Virus record (IMG/VR): IMGVR_UViG_3300027996_002186
Location: 310,001 to 374,000 of that record
Origin: a virus
Reading direction: 5' to 3' (one strand)
DNA length: 64,000 nt
Part shown: positions 16,434 to 25,798 of the stretch, piece after piece
Numbering within the stretch: position 1 is the stretch's first letter
How the letters are laid out: the number at the start of each line of letters is the position of its first letter
Program-made: the position numbers and the translations under genes
The notes under the pieces: model-generated
Told to the model about the DNA's origin: nothing
The model's database searches: none
What the model saw: the letters and a program-made list of their open reading frames with translations, nothing else

Positions 16434-18950
16434 ATGGAGAGAAAATATAGTATAATAGGTCACACTGGTTTTGTTGGTAGTTATCTATCTAATGTGTTAG
16501 ATCCAACATTTAAGTATAATTCCAAAAACATAAAAGATATTATAGTTGATGAACATGATATAATCATATGTTGTGCTCCGAGTGCTACTAAATGGTTAGT
16601 TAATAAAAACCCAGAAGAAGATAAAAATAATATCGATAATATGATTGGTATTATTTCTGAGCTGAGGGGTAAATGTAAGAAATTTATATTAATATCAACA
16701 ATAGATGTTTATGATGATTTGGATGGGTCTGATGAAGATTCTTCTATAAGTGATGATAACCACCATTATGGAACCAATAGACATTATTTCGAAAATAAGT
16801 GTTCTGATATTTTTGGTGATGATTTAAATATAATTAGATTATGTGGTTTATATGGATATGGGTTAAAGAAAAACATAATATTTGATTTCATAAACGACAA
16901 ACTGGAAAGCATAAACATAAATTCTAAATTTCAATGGTATAATATCGAGTATCTAGGAAAGGATATACAATATTCAATTGAACAAAATATTAAAGTTTTG
17001 AACTTATTTTCAGAACCAATTAAAAACACAGAATTATTAGAACTGTTTAGTGAATTTAAGGATACCACTAATATAATTAAGGATAGTGGTGTTGGGGTTA
17101 GTTACGACTGTAAAACAAAATTTTCAAATACTGGATATTGGCTTAATAATGAAACGATACTAAATGATATTAGATCGTATTTAGATAAAATGGTAAATCC
17201 ATCCAAGATAATAGTTAGTAATATATGTTGGTCAGAAGATATTGATTATAAAATATATGATAAATATGGTATAGATTCAATTGAAGTTTCACCTAGTAAA
17301 CATTTTGGTGTTAATTATATCAACGAAGATATTGAATTTTTTGATAAATTTAAAGATGATAATATCTATTCATTTCAATCTATTTTTTTTGGAAAAAACT
17401 TTACCATAATTGATAATTATGACGAAGTATTATCACACTTAAAGAAAATAATAGACATATCCGAATACTTATCTATTAAATCAATTGTATTCGGATCACC
17501 AAAGGTAAGGATTGTAAATAATGAAAATGATTATAATACAATTTTCAAATTCTTCAAGGAAATATCTGAATATTTAAATAATAAGTGTGTTATTCTATGT
17601 CTAGAGCCAAATTCCAAAGGATACGGTTGTAATTTTTTAACCAATACGGACGAAACATCAATATTTATAAAGAAGGTAGATAGTTATAATATAAAAATGG
17701 TAATAGATACCGGTTGTATGCAAATGGAGAATGAGTATATATTATCTTCCATTGAAAAACACAAAGAAATAATAGAACACGTTCATTTTAGTGCTCCTAG
17801 ACTAACTAACCTTTTCGAATATAAGGATATTATCAATTATAAACTTATAATGAAAAAATTAGAAGAAATATCTTATGATAAAAAGATAACCATTGAGATG
17901 TTAAATAAATCAAAATTAGAAATTGATAAAAATCTTTATTTATTGTTTAGTAATATCAATATATTAATTATTGGAGCCGGTTGGTATGGTTGTCATATTT
18001 CTAAAAAATTAATAAAAAGTGGTATAATACCAACAATTGTTGATAAAAAGGGAATATTTAGTGGGTCCTCATCATTGAATCAAAATAGGTTACATTTGGG
18101 CTTTCATTATCCTAGATCTTATAACACTAGGATGTTATGTAGGGACAATTTCGATTCATTTGTTGATGAGTATGGTGAATTTTTAGATGATGTCGATAAC
18201 AATCTTTATTTAATATCAAACAAATCACTATTAGATTTTAAAACATATTTACAAATAATGGAATCATCAGGTTTGAAATTTTCAACAATAGATGTTAATG
18301 ATAATTTAAAGAATATTGAGGGTGGTATACGATGTGATGAAAAATTAATAAAACATGATAGTGTTAAATCATATTTCAAAGAGACATTATCCAGGTATGT
18401 TAGTATTAAAACTATATCTAATCCCAAAGAATTGAAAAATGAATATGATTTAATATTGGATATGACTAATAATAATTATGGGTTGATAAATAATGAAAAG
18501 AAAGTATTCTATGAGAATACTATTTCATTTGTCTATAAAAAAATAAAGGATAGTGATGAAGTAACATCATATACTATAATGGATGGTAAATTTTTAAGCA
18601 TATATCCTTATGATATTAAAAATAATCTATACACATTAACTGATGTTGAATTCACACCATTTATGGTAAGTGATTCCATAGAAGATTTGGATAAGTTTAT
18701 ACCAACTAATGAGTGGTTGGAGAAAACAAAAGCTAATTTTAATAATAAGGTTATAGAGTATCTACCAGATTTTGAAGAAAAATTTAGATATGAATATTTC
18801 TTCATATCTAAAAAAAGTAAGTTTGATTTTGGTTCTGACTCAAGAGAATTGATAAGTGATTCAAATTCAAATATAATTTCATATAGTTGTGGTAAGATAA
18901 CTGGAATTTTTGAATGTGAGAGATATTTAGAAAAAATAAAAATAATATAA
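16434..18950 (+). CDS. Three-domain fusion: NAD epimerase, TIM-barrel, FAD oxidoreductase
   Basis: 838 residues from the ATG at 16434 (MERKYSIIGHTGFVGS); an earlier in-frame ATG at 16392 lies inside the previous gene. Residues 1-~265 resemble an NAD-dependent epimerase (GHTGFVGSYL, LISTIDVYDD, YGTNRHYFENK). Residues ~270-490 look like a xylose-isomerase/AP-endonuclease-2-type TIM barrel (CLEPNSKGYG, MVIDTGCMQ, EHVHFSAP). Residues ~500-838 begin ILIIGAGWYGCHISKKL, an FAD/NAD dinucleotide fold, with NRLHLGFHYPRS as in oxidoreductases of capsule clusters. No frameshift is seen at the joins. Such a fusion could channel a sugar through successive steps. Confidence 0.7.
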   Translation: MERKYSIIGHTGFVGSYLSNVLDPTFKYNSKNIKDIIVDEHDIIICCAPSATKWLVNKNPEEDKNNIDNMIGIISELRGKCKKFILISTIDVYDDLDGSDEDSSISDDNHHYGTNRHYFENKCSDIFGDDLNIIRLCGLYGYGLKKNIIFDFINDKLESININSKFQWYNIEYLGKDIQYSIEQNIKVLNLFSEPIKNTELLELFSEFKDTTNIIKDSGVGVSYDCKTKFSNTGYWLNNETILNDIRSYLDKMVNPSKIIVSNICWSEDIDYKIYDKYGIDSIEVSPSKHFGVNYINEDIEFFDKFKDDNIYSFQSIFFGKNFTIIDNYDEVLSHLKKIIDISEYLSIKSIVFGSPKVRIVNNENDYNTIFKFFKEISEYLNNKCVILCLEPNSKGYGCNFLTNTDETSIFIKKVDSYNIKMVIDTGCMQMENEYILSSIEKHKEIIEHVHFSAPRLTNLFEYKDIINYKLIMKKLEEISYDKKITIEMLNKSKLEIDKNLYLLFSNINILIIGAGWYGCHISKKLIKSGIIPTIVDKKGIFSGSSSLNQNRLHLGFHYPRSYNTRMLCRDNFDSFVDEYGEFLDDVDNNLYLISNKSLLDFKTYLQIMESSGLKFSTIDVNDNLKNIEGGIRCDEKLIKHDSVKSYFKETLSRYVSIKTISNPKELKNEYDLILDMTNNNYGLINNEKKVFYENTISFVYKKIKDSDEVTSYTIMDGKFLSIYPYDIKNNLYTLTDVEFTPFMVSDSIEDLDKFIPTNEWLEKTKANFNNKVIEYLPDFEEKFRYEYFFISKKSKFDFGSDSRELISDSNSNIISYSCGKITGIFECERYLEKIKII

Positions 18951-19705
18951 TGGAGAAAAGAGAAATATGCTTTGCTACTTTTGCTAGAAATGAAAAAGTT
19001 AGATTACCTATATGGTTAAAACACTATTCTCAATTTTCTAGTAAAGAAGATATATATGTATTTGATCAGAATACTGATGATGGTAGTACTTCTAATATAG
19101 AATGTAATGTTATACCAGAACCAAATGAAAAAGTCTTCGATCATAGTTGGATACAAGATATGATAAATAGAAGACATAAATGGTTGTTAGAAAGGTATAA
19201 AATAGTTGTTTTTATGGAATGTGATGAATTAATAATAACAAAAAACTCTGAAAATTTAAGAGATTATCTAATTAATAAACTTAAAACCCCTAATAAATTA
19301 GCAATTGAGATATTTGATATTGTGCAAAATGAGAAAGAAGGTGAGGTTTTATATGATGATACTATTAAAATTTCAAACCAAAGAAAATATTGGAGACCTT
19401 GGACAGGAGCTCACAAATCAACAATATCATCTATTGAGAAGAATATAAATATAGGATTTCATGGGAAGGATGGGTGTGAAATTGATAATAATTTAGTTTC
19501 TATACACATACAACTATTAAATATAGACTTTTTTAGACAAAAAATAAATGATAGATTGGAAGAGAGTGATAAACATGGTAAAGGTGATGATCATGCTTGT
19601 TGGGACATACACTATAAAAGAGATATGATTGATAATCATATTAATGAAGCATATTCTTTGATGGAAGAAGTGCCGGATTGGTTTAAAAATAACAAATGGA
19701 TATAA
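18950..19705 (+). CDS. GT2/GT92-like glycosyltransferase
   Basis: 251 residues. ICFATFARNEKVRLPIWLKHY is the typical N-terminus of this group (TxxRNExxxLxEWLxHY), FDQNTDDGS the strand-2 motif, and VVFMECDELI a DxD-like site. RPWTGAHKS near residue 150 fits the later His motif. Start and stop are coupled to both neighbours by TAATG overlaps. Confidence 0.7.
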   Translation: MEKREICFATFARNEKVRLPIWLKHYSQFSSKEDIYVFDQNTDDGSTSNIECNVIPEPNEKVFDHSWIQDMINRRHKWLLERYKIVVFMECDELIITKNSENLRDYLINKLKTPNKLAIEIFDIVQNEKEGEVLYDDTIKISNQRKYWRPWTGAHKSTISSIEKNINIGFHGKDGCEIDNNLVSIHIQLLNIDFFRQKINDRLEESDKHGKGDDHACWDIHYKRDMIDNHINEAYSLMEEVPDWFKNNKWI

Positions 19706-20523
19706 TGAGTATATTAATAATAGGATCGACTGGGATGTTAGGTAATACCCTTAAAAAATATTTAACAAAAATAAATATAGATTTTAAAACCTTAGATAGG
19801 AAAGATTTGGATTTATCCAAATGTGGATTCGATATTGTAAAGGAAAAAATAATACAATCAGGCTGTAATGTTGTTGTAAATTGCGCAGGTATTGTTAAGC
19901 AAAGGAAGAATACATCAACTGCTGATTTTATACATGTGAACTCATTAATACCACACTGGATTTCCGATATATGTGAGAAGCAGGATATGAAAATGATACA
20001 CATAACAACTGATTGTGTATTTGATGGTAAAATAGGTGATTACAAAGAAAGTGATGTACATAGTGTTTATGATGATTATGGTAGAAGTAAATCAATGGGT
20101 GAACCAAAAAACTGTACTGTAATAAGAACATCAATAATTGGTGAGGAGGAAGAAAATAAACTATCATTATTAGAGTGGGTTAAGTCAAATAAAGGTAATG
20201 AAATAGATGGGTATAAAAACCATCTATGGAATGGATTAACTTGTCTTCAATTATCTAAATTGATGAAATATATAATCGATAACGATTTATATTGGAATGG
20301 TGTCAAACATATATTCTCAAACCAAGTTAATAAATATGATTTGGTTAAAATGATTAATGAAATATACGAATTGGATATTAAAATACACCCAACTAATGGA
20401 TCAACATTGGTAAACAGAACACTTGATACAGTATATGATATTGATATATTTAATATACCTAATCTAGGTAAGCAAATAAAAGAAACAAAAGACTTCCATA
20501 ATAATATAAAAATGAGGAATTAA
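19705..20523 (+). CDS. RmlD-like dTDP-4-keto-sugar reductase
   Basis: 272 residues from the ATG at 19705, which overlaps the previous stop; an ATG at 19696 is in frame but less well placed. LIIGSTGMLGNTLKKYL is the NAD(P) motif, NCAGIVKQRKN the substrate strand, IHITTDCVFDGKIGDYKESD the RmlD signature and YDDYGRSKSMGE the YxxxK pair. It would reduce the 4-keto group of a deoxy sugar. Confidence 0.85.
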   Translation: MSILIIGSTGMLGNTLKKYLTKINIDFKTLDRKDLDLSKCGFDIVKEKIIQSGCNVVVNCAGIVKQRKNTSTADFIHVNSLIPHWISDICEKQDMKMIHITTDCVFDGKIGDYKESDVHSVYDDYGRSKSMGEPKNCTVIRTSIIGEEEENKLSLLEWVKSNKGNEIDGYKNHLWNGLTCLQLSKLMKYIIDNDLYWNGVKHIFSNQVNKYDLVKMINEIYELDIKIHPTNGSTLVNRTLDTVYDIDIFNIPNLGKQIKETKDFHNNIKMRN

Positions 20524-20544
20524 AAAATATTACGATAACTTATT

Positions 20545-21657
20545 ATGAAAATAGCAATAGTAACAGGGTCAGCAGGACTCATAGGATCACAAACGTGTGA
20601 TTTTTTACACGAAAAGGGATATAAAATTGTTGGGGTTGATAATGATATGAGGTCATACTTTTTTGGAGAAGAAGCTTCAACTAATGATTCTCAAATATCT
20701 TTACAAGATAAATTAGAAAATTACGAACATCAATATGTAGATATTAGAAACTATGAAGAGATGGATAAAATATTTAAGAGACATGCTGATGATATTGAGA
20801 TGGTAATACACACAGCGGCTCAACCATCACATGATTGGGCTGTTAAAGAACCACTTACTGATTTTAGTGTGAATGCGACCGGTACGATGAATATGTTAGA
20901 GTTAACAAGACTGAATTGTCCAAAAGCAACATTTATATTTACATCAACCAATAAAGTATATGGGGATAGACCAAATCTATCTTATGATAATTCATCATCA
21001 GATTTAGAATATAATGGCATGATGATAAAGGAAGAGGAAACTAGATGGGAAGCTTATTTTGAAAGTAAAGAAACGGCTTTATCAGCTATTGATGAAAAAA
21101 TGTCAATTGACAATACAAAACACTCTGTATTTGGAGCTTCTAAAGTAGCAGCCGATGTTATGTGTCAAGAATATGGTAAATATTTCAATATGAATATAGG
21201 TATCTTTAGGGGTGGGTGTTTAACTGGTCCTAACCACGCTGGTGCTGAATTACACGGGTTCCTTTCTTATCTAGTAAAATGTGCTGTTCATAATAAACCA
21301 TATACAATATTTGGATATAAGGGTAAGCAAGTTAGGGATAATATACACTCTTGGGATTTGGTTAATATGTTTTGGCATTTTCACAAAGACCCAAAACAAG
21401 GAGAGGTTTATAATGTAGGTGGTGGTAGAAATAATTCAACTTCCATATTAGAAGCAATAGATAAAATAAATAAAATATCTGGGTATAATTGGGATAATTA
21501 TACTCTAAGTGATGAAAATAGAGTTGGTGATCATATGTGGTATATATCAGACTTATCTAAATTTAAGAATGATTACCCAGGATGGGATATAACAATAGAT
21601 TTGGACGAAACTTTGAAACAAATGGTTGAGTTTGAAAAAAATAAAATAGATAAATGA
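20545..21657 (+). CDS. NDP-sugar epimerase, CDP-tyvelose 2-epimerase-like
   Basis: 370 residues. AIVTGSAGLIGSQTCDFL is the glycine motif, VDNDMRSYFFG a stretch typical of the paratose/tyvelose 2-epimerase group, HTAAQPSHDWA the substrate loop, and FTSTNKVYGD with SVFGASKVAAD gives Thr plus YxxxK-equivalent (here FGASK, so Tyr is replaced by Phe). Full length for the family. The Tyr-to-Phe change at the catalytic position deserves care. Confidence 0.78.
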   Translation: MKIAIVTGSAGLIGSQTCDFLHEKGYKIVGVDNDMRSYFFGEEASTNDSQISLQDKLENYEHQYVDIRNYEEMDKIFKRHADDIEMVIHTAAQPSHDWAVKEPLTDFSVNATGTMNMLELTRLNCPKATFIFTSTNKVYGDRPNLSYDNSSSDLEYNGMMIKEEETRWEAYFESKETALSAIDEKMSIDNTKHSVFGASKVAADVMCQEYGKYFNMNIGIFRGGCLTGPNHAGAELHGFLSYLVKCAVHNKPYTIFGYKGKQVRDNIHSWDLVNMFWHFHKDPKQGEVYNVGGGRNNSTSILEAIDKINKISGYNWDNYTLSDENRVGDHMWYISDLSKFKNDYPGWDITIDLDETLKQMVEFEKNKIDK

Positions 21658-22493
21658 TAGTAGTTAAGCTTATGGGTGGAATGGGTAATCAGATGTTCCA
21701 ATACGCACTAGGACGGAGTTTATCAATTAAATATAACACACAATTAAAGATAGATTTATCCTTTCTTAAAAATAAGAATATGGGTACTAACTTCACTTAT
21801 AGAGATTATGATTTGAATATTTTCAATATGAGTGAGGATTTTGAAATTGGTTCGGTTAATCTACTAGGTGTTAATGAGCCAAATTTTTCATATTCACAAC
21901 CACTAATAGATATGATTAAGTCTAAAATGGATGAGGATGTAAATAACTCTTTTTTGTTAAATGGTTATTGGCAAACCCCAAAATATTTTCAAGATATAGA
22001 AGATCAAATAAGAACCGATTTTACATTTAGAGATAAGGTTGAAGAAGCAGATGAAAGCATTAAGGAAATGTTAAATCAGATAAAATCAACAAACTCGGTT
22101 TTATTGAATGTGCGTAGGACTGATTATCTAAACACAGATTACCATGGGGTTATGGGTGATGAATATTTAAAAAAAGGTGTTGAGTTAATTGAATCGAAAA
22201 TAGAAAACCCTCATTATTTTTTATTCTCAGATGATGTTGAGTGGTGTAAAGATAATATAAAATTTGATAATATGACTATTGTTGATCATTCTTATAAGGG
22301 TGATAGATTTAGTTATTATTTACAACTGATGAAGAATTGTAAACATTTTATCATACCAAATAGCTCATTTGCTTGGTGGGCAGCTTGGTTAAATGAGGAT
22401 AGTGATAAAATAGTAATAGCACCTGAGAAATGGTTTACTGATAGTAATATAAATACAAGCGATTTGATACCAGATAACTGGATAAGAATATAA
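21654..22493 (+). CDS. GT11 alpha-1,2-fucosyltransferase-like
   Basis: 279 residues. MIVVKLMGGMGNQMFQYALG is the hallmark GT11 N-terminus, VLLNVRRTDYL corresponds to the HxRRxDY GDP-fucose motif (His replaced by Asn), YFLFSDDVEWCKDN and FIIPNSSFAWWAAWL the later conserved blocks. Length matches FutC-type enzymes. No GDP-fucose synthesis genes (gmd, fcl) are in this window, so GDP-fucose would come from the host or elsewhere in the genome. Overlaps the previous gene by 4 bases. Confidence 0.9.
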   Translation: MIVVKLMGGMGNQMFQYALGRSLSIKYNTQLKIDLSFLKNKNMGTNFTYRDYDLNIFNMSEDFEIGSVNLLGVNEPNFSYSQPLIDMIKSKMDEDVNNSFLLNGYWQTPKYFQDIEDQIRTDFTFRDKVEEADESIKEMLNQIKSTNSVLLNVRRTDYLNTDYHGVMGDEYLKKGVELIESKIENPHYFLFSDDVEWCKDNIKFDNMTIVDHSYKGDRFSYYLQLMKNCKHFIIPNSSFAWWAAWLNEDSDKIVIAPEKWFTDSNINTSDLIPDNWIRI

Positions 22494-22502
22494 TAAAAAA
22501 GA

Positions 22503-23348
22503 ATGGATTTAGGAGTAATAGGACAAGGATTTGTCGGAGGGGCTGTTAATGAGGGTATGAAAAACTTCTTTAATATGGTCACATTTGATTTAAATGGTAA
22601 TTGTACAGAACCATCATTATTCTCTTTGATAGAGAAGGTTGATGAGACATTTTTGTGTTTACCAACACCGATGAGAAAAACAGGTGAATGTGATTTATCG
22701 ATTGTTAGAAATTGTTTAAATGATGTATCAAGTATTGTAAAGTCATTGGGTAAAAAAGATTTCATTGTGGTAATAAAATCAACGATACCACCAGGAACAA
22801 CTGAGATGTTAAATAATGAATATGATAATATCAACATTGTTTTTAACCCAGAGTTTCTAACAGAAGCTAATGCTATTGAAGATTATAAAACCCAAAATAG
22901 AATTATAATTGGTGGTGATAGACCATATTCATCAAGAATAAAACAGGTTTTTGAAAAAGCTTTCCCGAAAGTTCCGATAATTAAAACATCATCAACAATT
23001 GCGGAAATGATTAAGTATGTTACTAATACATTTTTATCAACTAAAGTATCTTTTGCTAATGAGATGTATCAGATATGTGAAGGATTAGATATTGATTTTG
23101 ATAAAGTTATAGAATATACTAAATATGATGATAGATTGGGTAATACACATTGGTCTGTACCAGGACCAGATGGTGATTTTGGATATGGTGGACATTGTTT
23201 CCCAAAAGATATATCAGCACTTAAATATGTTTCTGATGAGATGGGTGTAAACACAACTATGTTATCAGCAACCATAGAAAAGAACAAAGAAGTTCGTAGT
23301 GATAAAGATTGGGAAAAACAAAAAGGAAGAGCAGTATCAGATGAGTAA
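22503..23348 (+). CDS. UDP-glucose/GDP-mannose dehydrogenase-like, lacks C-terminal domain
   Basis: 281 residues. GVIGQGFVGGAVNEG is the NAD motif, FLCLPTPMR and IKSTIPPGTTE are core motifs, FNPEFLTEANA is the substrate loop, and GYGGHCFPKD carries the catalytic Cys. Family members are about 390-450 residues; the C-terminal UDP-sugar-binding domain is absent, with the frame ending soon after the central helix. The final 8 bases overlap the next gene. Confidence 0.8.
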   Translation: MDLGVIGQGFVGGAVNEGMKNFFNMVTFDLNGNCTEPSLFSLIEKVDETFLCLPTPMRKTGECDLSIVRNCLNDVSSIVKSLGKKDFIVVIKSTIPPGTTEMLNNEYDNINIVFNPEFLTEANAIEDYKTQNRIIIGGDRPYSSRIKQVFEKAFPKVPIIKTSSTIAEMIKYVTNTFLSTKVSFANEMYQICEGLDIDFDKVIEYTKYDDRLGNTHWSVPGPDGDFGYGGHCFPKDISALKYVSDEMGVNTTMLSATIEKNKEVRSDKDWEKQKGRAVSDE

Positions 23349-24198
23349 AGTATTAGTAACCGGTGGTTTAGGATTTGTAGGATCTAATTTGGTTGATAAG
23401 TTAGTTGAACAAGGTAATGAAGTAGATGTTATAGATAATTTATCATCTATATCATCATCAAAAGAATATTGTAATCCATTAGCTAATTATTACTATGAAG
23501 ATATTAACAATATAGATATTCTGAATAAACAATATGATAAGATATTTCACTTAGCGGCAGAAGCTAGAATACAACCTTCTTTCGAAGAACCAGTTAAATG
23601 GTTTGAATCAAATGCTTTAGGTACAATTAAAGTTATGGAGTTCGCTAGAAAAAATAATTGTGGGATAGTTGTTTACTCAACCACATCATCAAAAAATCAT
23701 GGTTCTGATTATATAAGTCCTTATACATATTCAAAAGTAGTTGGAGAAGGAGTACTCAAAACTTATTCAGAGTGTTATGATATAAATTGTGCGATGGCTA
23801 CTTTTTATAATGTTTATGGTTATAGGGAACCAGAAATGGGTGAATGGGCTACAGTTGTTGCTAAATTTTTAAGACAATATAAAGATAGCGAATTAATAAC
23901 GGTTGTTGGTGATGGTCAACAGAGTAGGGATTTTACACACGTTGATGATATATGTGATGGGTTGATATCAATTAGTGATGGTGAGTGGAAGGCTGATAAC
24001 TTTGATTTGGGTCGTGGAGAACCAATTAAAATACTTGATTTAGCTATGATGGTTTATGAGGGAGAGGAAGATAATATAAATCATATTCCTTTAAGAAAAA
24101 ATGAAGGACAACATACAGAATCTAATTGGAAAGAAACTTATGAAAAATTAGGATGGAGAGCTAAAAATAATTTAGCAAATTATATAAAAGAAAAATAA
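23341..24198 (+). CDS. NAD-dependent sugar-nucleotide epimerase
   Basis: 285 residues from the ATG at 23341 (MSKVLVTGGLGFVGSN), chosen over an in-frame ATG at 23299 inside the previous gene. VTGGLGFVGSNLVDKL is the glycine motif, FHLAAEARIQPSFEEP the substrate motif of GalE/WbpP-like enzymes, YSTTSSKNHG and PYTYSKVVGE the Ser/Thr and YxxxK catalytic residues, and GDGQQSRDFTHVDD the nucleotide-sugar motif. Confidence 0.87.
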   Translation: MSKVLVTGGLGFVGSNLVDKLVEQGNEVDVIDNLSSISSSKEYCNPLANYYYEDINNIDILNKQYDKIFHLAAEARIQPSFEEPVKWFESNALGTIKVMEFARKNNCGIVVYSTTSSKNHGSDYISPYTYSKVVGEGVLKTYSECYDINCAMATFYNVYGYREPEMGEWATVVAKFLRQYKDSELITVVGDGQQSRDFTHVDDICDGLISISDGEWKADNFDLGRGEPIKILDLAMMVYEGEEDNINHIPLRKNEGQHTESNWKETYEKLGWRAKNNLANYIKEK

Positions 24199-24200
24199 TT

Positions 24201-24770
24201 ATGGCACACAAAGAACAAGATGATTACATCAATAGAATAAAGAATAAATTTCCGAATTTTTTCAAAAATAAAAAAGTATTAGGTATAGGAACATTTAATG
24301 TTTGTGGTACAGAAAATGAATACTTCAATGATTGTGATTACCAGGGGTTAGACCTTGGTCCGGGAGAGGGAGTTGATATAATTTGCCCGGCACAAGATTA
24401 TGACGCACCAGATGGAACATTTGATGTTATTATTTCTTGTGAATGTTGGGAACATAATCCTTATTACAAGGAAAGCATACAAAATGCAACTAGAATGTTA
24501 AAAAGTGGTGGGTTTTTTATATTCACTTGTGCTACTACCGGAAGACCAGTACATGGTGTTAAATATTTAGAAGAAGAATGTAAACTACAATATGATGATT
24601 GGAAAACAATGCCAAATGTGTCTAGGGATAATTGGGATAATGATTATTATAAAAATTTAACCGAAGGTGATATAAGAGAATGTGTTAATATAGATGATAC
24701 ATTTTCTTCTTATGAATTTGAAGTGGAAGAAAATCACTGTGATTTATTCTTCTGGGGTATAAAAAAATAA
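24201..24770 (+). CDS. Class I SAM-dependent methyltransferase
   Basis: 189 residues. VLGIGTFNVCGTENEYF and YQGLDLGPGEGVDIICPAQDY give the SAM-site strands, FDVIISCECWEHNPYY the motif IV acidic region and GFFIFTCATTG the later strand. Methyltransf_11-like. Likely modifies the glycan made by the cluster. No membrane segment. Confidence 0.75.
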   Translation: MAHKEQDDYINRIKNKFPNFFKNKKVLGIGTFNVCGTENEYFNDCDYQGLDLGPGEGVDIICPAQDYDAPDGTFDVIISCECWEHNPYYKESIQNATRMLKSGGFFIFTCATTGRPVHGVKYLEEECKLQYDDWKTMPNVSRDNWDNDYYKNLTEGDIRECVNIDDTFSSYEFEVEENHCDLFFWGIKK

Positions 24771-24777
24771 TAAGAAG

Positions 24778-25572
24778 ATGATAGTTAAAGAAGATGATAT
24801 AGTATTTGTTACTAATTCACTTTATACAAAGTGGATGGATTACCAATCAAAAATAATTAAAAGGCTTTTTCCAAATAGCGATCATATAATTGTTGATGGA
24901 TCAACACCAGAATTCAAGGCAAATTGGCCAAATTCTTGGTTTTATCATTTAGATGAAATAAAAAAATCAGATAAAAAATACTATATTCATATTGATGAAG
25001 ATTTCTTTTTAACTTCTAAAGAAGAGTTATTAAAAGCTGTCCAAAAAATGGAAGATGAAAATATAGACTTATTGGGGTGTCCGGATGGATATCAACACTT
25101 CAGAGGAGCAAATCCAGTTGCTATAAACACATTTTTTATGATTGGTAGAGTAGAAGATGTTAAGAGGTTGGATGTTGATTTAAAGTCAGCTAAATATTCT
25201 ATTGTTGTTTCTGAGGGCAATATCTATCATTGGTCTAATAACTTTGGGATAAAATTCGAAGAAATATTTAAAGATGATTTCAATTATAGGTGGGAAGATC
25301 AAGGTGGATCCAATTTCAAATATGACCATGAACCGTATTATACTTTCCTTTGGTCAATGAAAGAAATGGGTTGTAAGTTTGATTATTTATATCCATTTTT
25401 TGATGATAGATTTAAATCAACCAATCCTAGATTAGAAAAAGATTCAGATGATATTGGTATACATATGTGGTATACAAGAAATTGTGATAGTAATATGGAT
25501 GTCTGGGGATTACCAAATGTAGAGAGGTATAATTTGGTTGAAAAATATATTAATGAATTATATGAAATCTAA
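24778..25572 (+). CDS. Putative glycosyltransferase
   Basis: 264 residues. YYIHIDEDFFLTSKEELLKA contains a DED in the DxD position, and ALD-free C-terminal HMWYTRNCDSNM may bind the acceptor. I do not recognise the family; GT-A fold is inferred from the strand order. It ends the glycan cluster, and the next start lies within its last codons. Confidence 0.55.
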   Translation: MIVKEDDIVFVTNSLYTKWMDYQSKIIKRLFPNSDHIIVDGSTPEFKANWPNSWFYHLDEIKKSDKKYYIHIDEDFFLTSKEELLKAVQKMEDENIDLLGCPDGYQHFRGANPVAINTFFMIGRVEDVKRLDVDLKSAKYSIVVSEGNIYHWSNNFGIKFEEIFKDDFNYRWEDQGGSNFKYDHEPYYTFLWSMKEMGCKFDYLYPFFDDRFKSTNPRLEKDSDDIGIHMWYTRNCDSNMDVWGLPNVERYNLVEKYINELYEI

Positions 25573-25759
25573 AATTAATAGTACTGAGATACAAGATATA
25601 GGTTCTGCTTATGGTATGGATGTAGAAGATGAATTAACTTCGATGTTATCGGAAGAGATAGCTAAATCAATTGATAGAGAAATATTTAAAAGTATGGGTA
25701 TAGAACTAGATAGATTTAAACGAAGAAAAACATCAATTAATAAGATATTTTCCTCTTAA
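25562..25759 (+). CDS. Micro-protein resembling a T4 gp23 capsid segment
   Basis: 65 residues from the ATG at 25562, which overlaps the end of the previous gene; the longer frame from 25538 is less likely. The run YGMDVEDELTSMLSEEI followed by IDREIFKSM closely follows the T4-type major capsid pattern H/Y-G-[LM]-D-x-E-x-E-L-x-x-[IM]-L-x-x-E-I-x-x-x-I-[ND]-R-E-[VI]. The rest is a short basic tail (DRFKRRKTS). It is far too short to be a capsid protein. A second capsid-like fragment is at 59564. Confidence 0.55.
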   Translation: MKSKINSTEIQDIGSAYGMDVEDELTSMLSEEIAKSIDREIFKSMGIELDRFKRRKTSINKIFSS

Positions 25760-25786
25760 ATATTAGATATATAGATATAAATTCCG

Positions 25787-25794
25787 TATATTTG
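25787..25794 (+). promoter_or_regulatory. Host-type -7 element abutting a start codon
   Basis: TATATTTG followed by TTAT and then ATG at 25799. Only 4 bases separate the element from the start codon, so transcription should begin at or next to the A of ATG. No clear TTG at -33. Confidence 0.6.
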
Positions 25795-25798
25795 TTAT

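Noticed and set aside
22316-22837. 173-codon minus-strand frame
   Set aside because: It is antisense to the GT11 and dehydrogenase genes, both with clear motifs; composition is that of a shadow frame.
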